Below, in pieces: positions 33,690 to 42,278 of a DNA stretch of 64,000 nucleotides. Both the position numbers and the translations under genes were made by a program. Each line of letters opens with the position of its first letter. The stretch's first letter is position 1. The notes under the pieces were generated by a model. The model was given only the letters and a program-made list of their open reading frames with translations. It made no database searches and was not told the DNA's origin. The stretch is from positions 930,001 through 994,000 of the forward strand of contig CAWEOP010000003.1 of NCBI GenBank assembly GCA_963810755.1, in the 5' to 3' direction. This DNA comes from FEN-1219 sp963810755 (lineage in GTDB: Bacteria; Pseudomonadota; Gammaproteobacteria; Steroidobacterales; Rariloculaceae).

Positions 33690-36611
33690 TTGCGCTTACA
33701 GTCGCACGCCGATGCATTCGAGACGCTCCGCGTGAAGCTCGCAAAGCCTTCGGATCTTTCGCCGGAGCTGCAGTCGAGGTTCGATCGCGTGGCCGAGCGA
33801 CTGGCCGAAGTTGCGCTCGAGCCGCCGGCGGAAGTCGCGGCGACCGCGGGGCGCGTCGCGGTCGTGAGCGACTTCGTGCTCGGCGTGCTGCAACGATTCC
33901 CGGAGGAGCTCGCCCTGCGCCTCCAAGACCGCGCGCCGCTCACGCGCGCGACCCTCACGGCGCGGCTCGATCTCGGATCCAAGACCGAAGCAGCTGCGAT
34001 GACCGAGCTGCGGCGCGTCCGCAACGTCGAGCTCGCTCGAATCGCGTGGCGCGATCTCACGGGCTGGGCCGACCTCGATACGACGCTCGCGGAAACCTCG
34101 CTGCTCGCGGACTGCCTGATCGACGCCGCCGCGATTTTCGCCGCCGACCAGCTCGAGCCGCGTTTCGGCCGGCCGTGCGACGCGCTCGGCAGGAGGCTGC
34201 CGCTGCTCGTGCTCGGAATGGGCAAGCTCGGCGGCGGGGAGCTCAACTTCTCCTCGGACGTCGATCTCGTGTTCCTCTACCCGGACGGCTCGCTCGAGAC
34301 CGCAGATGGGGCCGCGACCGAGCCCGAAACGTACTACGTCCGTGTCGCCCAGCTGTTGATCAAGCTGCTCGACCAAAATACCGGCGACGGCTTCGTCTAT
34401 CGCGTCGACACTCGCTTGCGGCCGTTCGGCGCGAGCGGTCCGCTGGTCGTGAGTGTCTCATCGCTCGAGTCGTATCTCGTGCAGCACGGGCGCGATTGGG
34501 AGCGGTACGCGTACGTGAAGGCGCGGCTCATCGCGGGCAGCGAGTTCGCCGTCGACGTGTTCGACCTGATACTCACGCCGTTCGTTTATCGCCGTTATCT
34601 CGACTATGGCGTATTCGAGGCGCTGCGGCGAATGAAGACGCTGATCGCGCAAGAGGTCGCCCGCAAGGACATGGCGGAGAACATCAAGCTCGGCCCCGGC
34701 GGCATTCGCGAGATCGAATTCATCGTGCAGGCGTTTCAGCTCGTTCGCGGCGGCCGCCGGCCGGAGCTGCAGACGCGCTCGCTCTTGCGCGCGCTGCCGT
34801 TGCTCGCGGGAGATCGTCAGCTGCCCGACTCCACCGTCGCGGAGCTCGCGCGCTGCTACCGCTATCTGCGCACGCTCGAGAACCGGCTTCAGGCGATGGC
34901 GGACCGGCAAACGCACGACCTGCCCAGCGATCCCGACGAGCGTGCGCGTCTCGCGTATGCGCTTGGCGAGCCGAGCTGGGCCGGCGTCGAGCAGCGTCTG
35001 CGCGAGACGCGCGCGATCGTCGAAGGCGAGTTCGAGCACGTGGCGTGGGATGCCGACGGGCGCGGCGCCCGGAGCGGCGATCCCGCGAGCGCGGCATGGT
35101 CTGCAGGCGACGTGTCCGCGGCGCTCGCGGGCACCGCGCTCGCCGGCAATGCCGAGGCCGAGGCCATGCTGACGGAGCTCCGGCTCGGAGGCCTATATCA
35201 GCGCATGGACGAGGTCGCACGGCAGCGGCTCGCGGCGGTGATAGGCCGCACGGTGCAGCTCGTCGCCGCGCACGAGGCCCCGGCCAAATCCCTGGAGCGC
35301 GTGCTGCCGATCTTTCGTGCGATTTGCCGGCGCAGCGCCTATCTCGCGCTGCTCAACGAGAATCCCGCGGCGCTCGATCGTCTGCTGAAACTCGCCGCGC
35401 AAAGCGCTTGGCTCGCGAAGCAAATCGCGGAACATCCGATGCTGCTCGACGAGCTGCTCGACGCGCGTCTGTTCGACACGCCGCCCACGCGCGACGAGCT
35501 CGCGGCGCTGTTCGCGACGACCCTCAGCGGCGCGGCGCCAAATGACGTCGAGGCGACGCTCGATGCGATTCGCGTCTTCCAGCGCACTGCGATCTTCCGG
35601 ATCGCGATTGCGGATCGGCTCGGGTCGCTGCCTCTCATGAAAGTGAGCGACCGGCTCACGGACACCGCCGAAATCGTGCTCGGGTTCGCGCTCGACGCGG
35701 CGTGGCGCGAGCTCGTCGTGAAGCACGGCGCGCCGCAGAGCGGCCCGCCGATGATCGAAGCGGGCTTCGCGGTGATCGGCTATGGCAAGCTCGGGGGCCT
35801 CGAGCTCGGCTACGGGTCCGATCTGGATCTCGTGTTTCTGCACGATTCCCGCGGCACGAAGCAGGAGACCAACGGCAATCCGCCGCTCGACAACGAACGC
35901 TTCTTCGGCCGGCTCGTGCAGCGCCTCATTCATTTCCTGTCGATCCAGACGAGCTCGGGCCGGCTCTACGAAGTGGATACTCGCCTGCGGCCGAGCGGCC
36001 GCGCGGGGCTCCTCGTGACGGGGCTCGACGGCTTCTATCGTTACCAAACGGAGGAGGCCTGGGTCTGGGAGCATCAAGCCCTGCTCCGCAGCCGCGCGCT
36101 CGCGGGCTCGCGTCGCGTCTGCGACGAGTTCGAGCGAATGCGGCGCGACGTGCTCGTGGCGCATGTCAATCGCGCGAAGCTAAAGACCGACGTCGTCGCG
36201 ATGCGCAAGCGCATGCGCAGCGAGCTTTCGCTCGCGAAGAGTCGCGGTTTCGACCTGAAGCAGGATCCCGGCGGCCTCGCCGATATCGAGTTTCTGGTGG
36301 ACTATTGGGTGCTCGCGAGCTCGCACGAATTTCCGGAGCTCGTCGAGTTCCCCGATAACGTACGCCAGCTCGAGGCGCTCGAGCGCGTCGGCCTCGTGCC
36401 CTCCGAACGCTGCCAGCGAATGAAGGAAGCGTATCTCGCGCTCCGCCAGCGGATCCACGAGCTCGCGCTCGACGAAGGCGGCCGCGTCGTTGCCGAGCAC
36501 GAGTTCAAGGACCTGCGCGCGTGGGTGAAGGCCGTCTGGGACGAGGTGTTCGCCGGCGTCGACGCGGAAGCGCCGTTGTCCGGTCGAAGTGATGTGCAGC
36601 CCCCGCCCTGA
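33690..36611 (+). CDS. glnE: Glutamine synthetase adenylyltransferase/adenylyl-removing enzyme GlnE
   Basis: The product is about 973 aa with two nucleotidyltransferase domains. The N-terminal adenylyl-removing half carries GGGELNFSSDVDLVFLY (residues about 180-196) and the C-terminal adenylylating half GLELGYGSDLDLVFLHD (about 700-716), each followed by an RLRP arginine motif. It controls glutamine synthetase by reversible adenylylation in response to PII. The start is uncertain: TTG 33690 is used here, and GTG 33732 is an alternative. It is followed by a small zinc-finger gene and LPS genes on the same strand. Confidence 0.95.
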   Translation: MRLQSHADAFETLRVKLAKPSDLSPELQSRFDRVAERLAEVALEPPAEVAATAGRVAVVSDFVLGVLQRFPEELALRLQDRAPLTRATLTARLDLGSKTEAAAMTELRRVRNVELARIAWRDLTGWADLDTTLAETSLLADCLIDAAAIFAADQLEPRFGRPCDALGRRLPLLVLGMGKLGGGELNFSSDVDLVFLYPDGSLETADGAATEPETYYVRVAQLLIKLLDQNTGDGFVYRVDTRLRPFGASGPLVVSVSSLESYLVQHGRDWERYAYVKARLIAGSEFAVDVFDLILTPFVYRRYLDYGVFEALRRMKTLIAQEVARKDMAENIKLGPGGIREIEFIVQAFQLVRGGRRPELQTRSLLRALPLLAGDRQLPDSTVAELARCYRYLRTLENRLQAMADRQTHDLPSDPDERARLAYALGEPSWAGVEQRLRETRAIVEGEFEHVAWDADGRGARSGDPASAAWSAGDVSAALAGTALAGNAEAEAMLTELRLGGLYQRMDEVARQRLAAVIGRTVQLVAAHEAPAKSLERVLPIFRAICRRSAYLALLNENPAALDRLLKLAAQSAWLAKQIAEHPMLLDELLDARLFDTPPTRDELAALFATTLSGAAPNDVEATLDAIRVFQRTAIFRIAIADRLGSLPLMKVSDRLTDTAEIVLGFALDAAWRELVVKHGAPQSGPPMIEAGFAVIGYGKLGGLELGYGSDLDLVFLHDSRGTKQETNGNPPLDNERFFGRLVQRLIHFLSIQTSSGRLYEVDTRLRPSGRAGLLVTGLDGFYRYQTEEAWVWEHQALLRSRALAGSRRVCDEFERMRRDVLVAHVNRAKLKTDVVAMRKRMRSELSLAKSRGFDLKQDPGGLADIEFLVDYWVLASSHEFPELVEFPDNVRQLEALERVGLVPSERCQRMKEAYLALRQRIHELALDEGGRVVAEHEFKDLRAWVKAVWDEVFAGVDAEAPLSGRSDVQPPP

Positions 36612-36612
36612 G

Positions 36613-36618
36613 TATAAT
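36613..36618 (+). promoter_or_regulatory. Candidate -10 box TATAAT upstream of the zinc-finger/hldD/waaF genes
   Basis: A perfect TATAAT lies 2 bases after the glnE stop and 31 bases before the next start codon. I found no good -35 hexamer at 16-18 bases upstream, so this is a weak call. AT-rich hexamers are rare in this GC-rich DNA, which adds some weight. Confidence 0.3.
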
Positions 36619-36648
36619 TCCGCGCCTAGGGCCTCGAGGAGTCGAGCG

Positions 36649-36870
36649 GTGCGCGAACGTCACGGTAGAGTCGAGGATCATTTGGAGCCGGCCAACGCCG
36701 ATCGCGTGCAGAAAGTGACGCGCGGCGATTTGCCGTTGCACTGTCCGCTGCCGAGCATGTACCTCTGGAACTCGCATCCGAAGGTCTATCTGCCGATCGA
36801 GGCTACCGGCGAGGCGACGTGCCCGTATTGCAGCACCGCTTATCGCCTCGTCGACGACGCCGGCAGCTAG
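36649..36870 (+). CDS. CHCC-type zinc-finger domain protein
   Basis: The 73-aa product starts at GTG 36649 behind GAGGAG. Its C-terminal half has the pattern of the zf-CHCC family: C in LPLHCPLP, the WNSHPKVYLPI segment with its His, and CPYCSTAYRL. The family includes the mitochondrial complex I subunit NDUFS6 and uncharacterised bacterial proteins. It probably binds one zinc ion; its cellular role is unknown. It lies 18 bases before hldD and is likely co-transcribed. Confidence 0.8.
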   Translation: MRERHGRVEDHLEPANADRVQKVTRGDLPLHCPLPSMYLWNSHPKVYLPIEATGEATCPYCSTAYRLVDDAGS

Positions 36871-36888
36871 GGCAGAGACGGGGCCGCG

Positions 36889-37845
36889 ATGATCCTAGTC
36901 ACCGGCGGCGCCGGATTCATCGGCAGTAACCTGGTTCGCGCGTTGAATCGGCGCGGCCACTCCGATGTCGTCGTGGTCGATGACCTGAGCGACGGTCGTA
37001 AGTTCGCGAACCTCGTCGATTGCGAAATCGCCGACTATTGGGACCGAGCGGAGCTTGCGCAGCGGCTAGCAGCGGGCACCCTCGACCGTCCTGATGCGAT
37101 TTTCCATCAAGGCGCCTGCGCCGTGACCACTGAGTGGGACGGCCGCTACATGATGGATAACAACTATCGCTACTCCGTGCAGCTCCTCGACTATTGTCTC
37201 GTGCGCGAGGTGCCGCTGATCTACGCGTCGTCGGCGGCCGTGTACGGCGCGAGCACCGTATTCAAGGAGCACGATCGCGCGAGCGAACGGCCGCTGAACG
37301 TCTACGGCTATTCGAAGCTGCTGTTCGATCAGTACGTGCGCCGGCGGCCGTCCGGCGCGCGCTCGCAGGTGGCGGGGCTGCGCTACTTCAACGTCTATGG
37401 TCCCGGTGAAAGCCACAAAGGCCCGATGGCGAGCGTCGCTTTTCACCTCAATCGGCAGGTCGCGACGGAAGGCGAGGCGCGCCTGTTCGACGGGAGCGAC
37501 GGCTACGAGGCAGGCGAGCAGCGGCGCGATTTCGTGCACGTCGACGACGTGGTGAGCGTGAATCTTTGGCTGCTCGAGCAGCGGCGCGTGTCCGGGATCT
37601 TCAATGTCGGGACGGGCGCGAGCGCTACCTTCAACGACGTCGCGCGCGCGATCATTGCGTGGCACGGCAAGGGCTCGATTCGTTATATCCCGTTTCCGGA
37701 CGAGCTGAAATCGCGCTATCAGAGCTTCACGGAGGCCGACATCACGGCGCTGCGGGCCGCCGGCTACGCAGAGCCGTTCATGGACGTTCGCGCAGGCATC
37801 AAGAGGTACCTGGACGCGCTCGCGCAATCTCTTGCCAAGCCGTGA
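36889..37845 (+). CDS. hldD: ADP-L-glycero-D-manno-heptose-6-epimerase HldD
   Basis: This 318-aa protein has the extended short-chain dehydrogenase N-terminus ILVTGGAGFIGSNLVRAL, an SSAAVYG segment, the catalytic YGYSK (Tyr/Lys) and LRYFNVYGPGE. The FHQGACAVTTEWDGRYMMDNNY stretch is characteristic of HldD/RfaD (only part is quoted here as a landmark). It epimerises ADP-D,D-heptose to ADP-L,D-heptose for LPS inner core. Its stop overlaps the GTG start of waaF. Confidence 0.95.
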   Translation: MILVTGGAGFIGSNLVRALNRRGHSDVVVVDDLSDGRKFANLVDCEIADYWDRAELAQRLAAGTLDRPDAIFHQGACAVTTEWDGRYMMDNNYRYSVQLLDYCLVREVPLIYASSAAVYGASTVFKEHDRASERPLNVYGYSKLLFDQYVRRRPSGARSQVAGLRYFNVYGPGESHKGPMASVAFHLNRQVATEGEARLFDGSDGYEAGEQRRDFVHVDDVVSVNLWLLEQRRVSGIFNVGTGASATFNDVARAIIAWHGKGSIRYIPFPDELKSRYQSFTEADITALRAAGYAEPFMDVRAGIKRYLDALAQSLAKP

Positions 37846-38927
37846 GCGCGCGCGACAAGGTGCTCGTCGTCGGTCCGTCGTGGGTGGGCGACATGGTGAT
37901 GGCGCAGGCGCTGTACCGGCTGCTCGCGAAGCGGCTCCCCGCGCCCGATGTGCACGTGCTCGCACCGGCATGGTCGCTGCCATTGATCGCCCGCATGCCC
38001 GAGGTCGCGCGCGGCATCGAAATGCCGCTCGGGCATGGCGACTTGCGGGTGGGCGTGCGCCGCAGGATCGGTCTCCGTCTGCGCGCCGAGGGCTATTCGC
38101 AAGCGATCGTGCTGCCGCGCTCCTTGAAAGCCGCGCTCGTGCCCTGGTTCGCGAGGATTCCGCGGCGCACCGGGTTTCGCGGGGAACTGCGTTACGGCTT
38201 GCTGACCGACCTGCGCAAGCTCGACGAGCGCCTCGATCAAACGGTCAAGCGGTTCGCGGCGCTCGGAGTCGATCCTCCGGACGAGCCACCGTTCGCGCTG
38301 CCGCGAGATCTCGACCCGCGGCTCGACGTCGATCCTGCGAACCAAGACCGCCTCCGGCGCGAGCTCGCGCTCTCGGATGGAGCCCGGATCGTCGCTTTGA
38401 TGCCGGGCGCCGAGTACGGCCCGGCAAAGCGTTGGCCGGCGGCGAGCTACGCCGCGCTCGCGAGCGCACTTGCCGACGCGGGGGCGGACGTGATCGTGCT
38501 CGGCTCGGCGAAGGAACATCCGCTCGGCGACGAGATTCGCGCCGTCGCCGCAAGCTCGCGTGTGCGCAACCTCTGCGGTGCGACGACGCTCGCGGACGTC
38601 GTGGATCTCATCGCGGCCGCCGACGTCGCGATCAGCAACGATTCGGGATTGCTGCATGTCGCTGCCGCAACCGGCACCCACGTCGTCGCCATCTACGGCT
38701 CCTCGTCGCCGGCGTTCACGCCGCCGCTCACGGCGGCGGCGACGGTCCTCTACCGTGGGCTCGATTGCAGCCCATGCTTCGCGCGCGAATGCCCTCTCGG
38801 CCATCTGCGTTGTCTGCGCGAGATTGCGGTGAGCGAGGTGCTGGACGCCGTCGAGCGCGTGTTTGCCGCGCGCGAGCGAGCACGGCCGCGCGCGGCGCTC
38901 GCCGCGCAGGAGCCCATCGGTGACTGA
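37842..38927 (+). CDS. waaF: ADP-heptose:LPS heptosyltransferase II WaaF
   Basis: This 361-aa GT9-family transferase has the N-terminus KVLVVGPSWVGDMVMAQALY, a central MPGAEYGPAKRWPAASYAAL, and the C-terminal ISNDSGLLHVAAATGTHVVAIYGSSSP. These are WaaF hallmarks. It adds the second heptose to the LPS inner core. GTG 37842 overlaps the hldD stop (GTGA); in-frame codons further upstream lie inside hldD and were excluded. It is translationally linked to hldD and overlaps kdkA by 8 bases. Confidence 0.94.
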   Translation: MSARDKVLVVGPSWVGDMVMAQALYRLLAKRLPAPDVHVLAPAWSLPLIARMPEVARGIEMPLGHGDLRVGVRRRIGLRLRAEGYSQAIVLPRSLKAALVPWFARIPRRTGFRGELRYGLLTDLRKLDERLDQTVKRFAALGVDPPDEPPFALPRDLDPRLDVDPANQDRLRRELALSDGARIVALMPGAEYGPAKRWPAASYAALASALADAGADVIVLGSAKEHPLGDEIRAVAASSRVRNLCGATTLADVVDLIAAADVAISNDSGLLHVAAATGTHVVAIYGSSSPAFTPPLTAAATVLYRGLDCSPCFARECPLGHLRCLREIAVSEVLDAVERVFAARERARPRAALAAQEPIGD

Positions 38928-39672
38928 GAAGGTCGTCAGCGCGGGCCGGCACGCCGTGCTCTACAGCGCGCGCCTTGCCGCGCCCGCCGACGCTAGCTGG
39001 TTCGACGCTGCCCGCTGGCGGACGGCCGGGGGGATCGCGCTCGAAACATCGGGCCGCGGCGCCGTGCTCATCGTGAAGAGCGGCGCCGAAACTTGGGTGG
39101 TGCGCCACTATCACCGCGGCGGCTTGGTCGCGCGCTTCGTCGCAGATCACTATCTGTGGTCCGGGCTCGACCGCACTCGCGCGTTTCGGGAGTGGCGGTT
39201 GCTGCGCGGTTTGCACGATGCCGGTCTGCCCGTACCCAATCCAATCGCGGCGCACGTGTATCGCACGGGCCCGATCTACACGGCCGACATCATCACGACC
39301 TATCTGCCCGACACGCGCAAGCTGTCCGAATTCATCTCCGAAGGCACCGTGCCGGCCGAGTGCTGGCGGGAAATCGGAAAAATGGTGCGTGCCGTGCATG
39401 CGCACGGCGTCGATCATCCGGACCTGACGGCGCACAACATCTTGCTCGACAAACGCCGGTCGTTGTTTCTGGTGGACTTCGACAACGCGCGCGTGAAAGA
39501 ACCTGGCCCGTGGCAGCGAGCCGGCGTGCAGCGCCTGCAGCGCTCGCTCCGCAAAGTCGCGCTCGAGACCGGTACGGAGTTCGATCCGGTCGCGTGGGCG
39601 CAGATCGAGGCGGGCTATGCGGAGACGCCCGCGGCGACCGTGCCGCGGGCCGCGAGTACGTCGAGATCCTGA
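38920..39672 (+). CDS. kdkA: 3-deoxy-D-manno-octulosonic acid (Kdo) kinase KdkA
   Basis: This 250-aa protein has an LPS-kinase fold: VVRHYHRGGLVARF near residue 60 (ATP-binding Lys/Arg region), EWRLLRGLHDAGLPVPNPIA, the catalytic DHPDLTAHNILL (Asp near 164) and the metal-binding DFDNAR. Kdo kinases phosphorylate Kdo of the LPS inner core. GTG 38920 overlaps the waaF stop by 8 bases. The alternative is a WaaP-type heptose kinase, but the size and VPNPIA motif favour KdkA. Confidence 0.85.
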   Translation: MTEKVVSAGRHAVLYSARLAAPADASWFDAARWRTAGGIALETSGRGAVLIVKSGAETWVVRHYHRGGLVARFVADHYLWSGLDRTRAFREWRLLRGLHDAGLPVPNPIAAHVYRTGPIYTADIITTYLPDTRKLSEFISEGTVPAECWREIGKMVRAVHAHGVDHPDLTAHNILLDKRRSLFLVDFDNARVKEPGPWQRAGVQRLQRSLRKVALETGTEFDPVAWAQIEAGYAETPAATVPRAASTSRS

Positions 39673-39703
39673 GTCGGCCACGAGCGCCGGCTCAAACCGG
39701 GGT

Positions 39704-40114
39704 TCAGCTCTTCGCCTTCAAGACGTCGCGAATCTCCATCAGCAGTTTCTCTTGCGTCGATGGGCCGGGCGGCGGCGCAGCTTCCTGCTTCTTCTTGAGC
39801 TTGTTGAGCCCTTTGACGACCAGGAATATCACGAACGCGACGATCAGGAAGTCGATCACCGTATTAATGAATAGGCCGTATTTCACGATCGGCGCGCCGG
39901 CGGTGGTCGCGGCTTCGACGGTCTCGTAGGTGCCGTTCAAGTTCAGGAATAGATTGCTGAAATCGACGTTGCCGAGCAGCAGGCCGATCGGCGGCATCAG
40001 CACGTCGTTGACGAGCGATGTGATGATCTTGCCGAACGCGGCGCCGATGATTACGCCGATGGCCAAGTCGACGACATTCCCGCGCATCGCGAATTCTTTG
40101 AATTCTTTTAGCAT
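39704..40114 (-). CDS. mscL: Large-conductance mechanosensitive channel MscL
   Basis: The 136-aa product has the MscL N-terminus MLKEFKEFAMRGNVVDLAIGVIIGAAFGKII (amphipathic S1 helix and TM1; landmark quoted in pieces elsewhere), PPIGLLLGNVDF, TM2 around residues 85-105, and a charged C-terminal bundle. It opens under hypo-osmotic membrane tension as a pentamer. It is a monocistronic gene convergent with kdkA, 31 bases apart. Confidence 0.96.
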   Translation of the reverse strand: MLKEFKEFAMRGNVVDLAIGVIIGAAFGKIITSLVNDVLMPPIGLLLGNVDFSNLFLNLNGTYETVEAATTAGAPIVKYGLFINTVIDFLIVAFVIFLVVKGLNKLKKKQEAAPPPGPSTQEKLLMEIRDVLKAKS

Positions 40115-40171
40115 TTGCGTCTCCGTGTGGTACTGGCCGATTGAGCGGTGGCCGATCCGGTGCCGGCTAGT

Positions 40172-41167
40172 CTACAAGGAGTCGCGCCGACGGGGGTCTA
40201 CGGCCGCGTATACGTCGGGATAGGGCGCCGGACGGCCCTTGAATTTCTTGTAGAGCCAGAGGTACTGCTCCGGCGCGAGGCGAATGTAGCTTTCGAGCAG
40301 CGCGAACAACCGGCGCGAATCCGCGGCGGCGTCTTCGGTCGGGAAGTCGGGCAGCGGCGGGCCGATGTCCACGCGATAGCCCTGTGTCCCAGGCAGCCGT
40401 CGAAAGAAGAACGGCAATACCGCCGCGCCGCTGAACTTGGCGAGCTTGGTCGTTGCGGTATTCGTTACCGCCGGCTCGCCGAAAAACGGCAGCAGCTGGC
40501 TCTGCTTGCCGAGACTGGTCTGGTCCGGCATGTACACGACGGCAAAGTTGTCGCGCAGATTCCGGAGGAGCGCTCGTACATTGTCGTGGGGAATCTGCTC
40601 GCGCGCGAACCGCGTGCGGCCGCGCTGAAGAATCACGTCCATCATCGCGTTGCGCTGCGGCCGATACATGCAGCTCGCGCGCGGAGTGATCACTTGGAGC
40701 ACGGCAGGCACGCAGAGCTCGAGCGTGGTGAAGTGCGCACAGAACAGCAAAGCGCCCTTGCCAGCCGCGAGCGCGCGCTCGAGGTGCTCGCGGCCGTGGA
40801 CCTCGACTCGCGCGAGCAACTCGTCGAGCGGTGCGAACCAGCCGACCCCCATCTCGATGAACGAGGTTCCGACGGCGTCGAAATGCCGCTTCAGCAGGTC
40901 CTCGCGTTCGGCGGAGTCGAGCTCGGGAAAACAGATCTCGAGATTGCGGCGCGCAGTGCGCAGCTCGCGACGCTTCACCCTGCGCAGCAGGCTTCCGAGC
41001 CGTCGGCCGATCGCGAGCTGCCAAGACATTGGGAATCGTGCCGTCACGTACAGCGCCGCGAGCACTATCCACATGGGCCAGTAGCGGGGCGTCCAAAACC
41101 GTGCAAGCGACAGATCCGGCGACCACTGGGTTTGCGAGGACGCGCTGGCCGCTCCAGTGGGCTTCAC
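40172..41167 (-). CDS. LpxL/HtrB-type lipid A acyltransferase (copy 1)
   Basis: The 331-aa product has an N-terminal membrane helix (PMWIVLAALYVTARFPM), the R/K-rich RTARRNLEICFPEL segment and the catalytic H-x4-E motif in CAHFTTLEL. YMPDQTSLGKQSQLLPFFGEPA also fits late acyltransferases, which transfer a secondary acyl chain to Kdo2-lipid A or Kdo-lipid A. GTG 41167 overlaps the stop of copy 2 (GTGA). Sequence alone does not decide between LpxL and LpxM/P roles. Confidence 0.9.
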   Translation of the reverse strand: MKPTGAASASSQTQWSPDLSLARFWTPRYWPMWIVLAALYVTARFPMSWQLAIGRRLGSLLRRVKRRELRTARRNLEICFPELDSAEREDLLKRHFDAVGTSFIEMGVGWFAPLDELLARVEVHGREHLERALAAGKGALLFCAHFTTLELCVPAVLQVITPRASCMYRPQRNAMMDVILQRGRTRFAREQIPHDNVRALLRNLRDNFAVVYMPDQTSLGKQSQLLPFFGEPAVTNTATTKLAKFSGAAVLPFFFRRLPGTQGYRVDIGPPLPDFPTEDAAADSRRLFALLESYIRLAPEQYLWLYKKFKGRPAPYPDVYAAVDPRRRDSL

Positions 41168-42102
41168 GGCGCGGCCGGCGACTTGGCGTATAGATCCGGC
41201 AGCGCAGGGCGACCTTTGAAGCGCTGGTGGATCCACCAGTACTGCTCCGGACATAGCCGTATGTATTCCTCGAGCAACTGAACCAAGCGACGCGTGTCGC
41301 GCACGTCGTCGCCGCTCGGAAAGCCCTCGAGCGCGGGGTAGATACTCATCACATAGTGATCGGCGTCGATCCGTCTGCAGAAGTACGGCAATACCACCGC
41401 GCGGCTCGCTTTCGCGATTCTTGCAATCGCGGTGTTGGTCATCGCGGGGACGTCGAAAAACGGGATCAGCGCGGAGCTCTTGCCAGAGTGGCTCTGGTCC
41501 GATGCATACCAGAAGACAGCGTTCTTCTTCAGCTCGCGCAGCATGTCGCGCACGCTATCCTTGTCGACCATCTGGTCGAAGTGGCGGCCTCGACCGCGAT
41601 ACATCATCTGATTCATGACGGGATTTCTCTGCCACTTGTACATCCCGGACAGACGGCGCGGACAGAGCGCGCGCAGCTCAGCCCAAAAGAACTCGATGCT
41701 CGTGAAGTGCGCGCCGAATAGGATGACGCCGTGACCTGCTGCGACTGCGGCCTGCAGGTGCTCCGCACCTTCGACGCGAATGCGCCGCCGCACCTTGTCG
41801 GCAGGGCCGAACCAACCGGTGGCCATCTCGACGAACGACGCACCGAGCGCCGCGAAGTGCTCGCGGGCAAGCACGTTGCGTTCCGCGCGTGAAAGACCCG
41901 GAAAGCACACCTCAAGATTTCTTTCGACGACTCGGCGGCGCGCCGGCAGCACGCGGTACGCGGCAACCCCGAGGCTCTTGCCGAGCGCGATCTGCCAGCG
42001 CATCGGCAACAGCGCGGCGCCACGCATCGAGAGGTAGGCGAGCCACGCTATTGCGTAGCGAAGCCGGGCGAACCTGAGTGTCCAAAAGGGGTCAGAGGGC
42101 AT
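41164..42102 (-). CDS. LpxL/HtrB-type lipid A acyltransferase (copy 2)
   Basis: The 312-aa product starts at ATG 42102 (MPSDPFWTLRFARL). In-frame codons upstream to 42126 or 42273 are possible but lack family resemblance. It has ERNLEVCFPGLSRAER, the catalytic GAHFTSIEF (H-x4-E), YASDQSHSGKSSALIPFFDVPA and CPEQYWWIHQRFKGRP. It is clearly paralogous to copy 1, and the two probably add the two secondary acyl chains of lipid A. It is upstream and overlapping by 4 bases, hence one operon. Confidence 0.9.
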   Translation of the reverse strand: MPSDPFWTLRFARLRYAIAWLAYLSMRGAALLPMRWQIALGKSLGVAAYRVLPARRRVVERNLEVCFPGLSRAERNVLAREHFAALGASFVEMATGWFGPADKVRRRIRVEGAEHLQAAVAAGHGVILFGAHFTSIEFFWAELRALCPRRLSGMYKWQRNPVMNQMMYRGRGRHFDQMVDKDSVRDMLRELKKNAVFWYASDQSHSGKSSALIPFFDVPAMTNTAIARIAKASRAVVLPYFCRRIDADHYVMSIYPALEGFPSGDDVRDTRRLVQLLEEYIRLCPEQYWWIHQRFKGRPALPDLYAKSPAAP

Positions 42103-42131
42103 GCGCGTGTTCTCGTGCGGCAGCATCTTAG

Positions 42132-42149
42132 CAGCTGAGTCAGCTGACT
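42132..42149. repeat. CAGCTGA direct repeat / AGTCAGCTGACT palindrome
   Basis: Two CAGCTGA units lie at 42132 and 42141, the second inside the 12-bp palindrome AGTCAGCTGACT (42138-42149). They are located in the divergent promoter region between the acyltransferase pair and htpX. This is a possible regulator site, and the evidence is limited to symmetry and position. Confidence 0.3.
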
Positions 42150-42213
42150 GACGCCGGTCGCCGACGGCGAGCCGCCATTTGGACGACACCAGTGTCGGTG
42201 CGGGGCAGAGTGC

Positions 42214-42241
42214 CTTGAATACGGCGACCGCGGGCGCATCT
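42214..42241 (+). promoter_or_regulatory. Sigma-32-like promoter candidate upstream of htpX
   Basis: CTTGAAT (42214-42220), 14 bases, then CGCATCT (42235-42241) resembles the heat-shock consensus, 38 bases before the htpX start. HtpX belongs to heat/envelope-stress regulons in E. coli. The match is imperfect. Confidence 0.35.
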
Positions 42242-42278
42242 TGCGACGAACCGTTTGGACTCGGAGCCGGCAAAAGAG

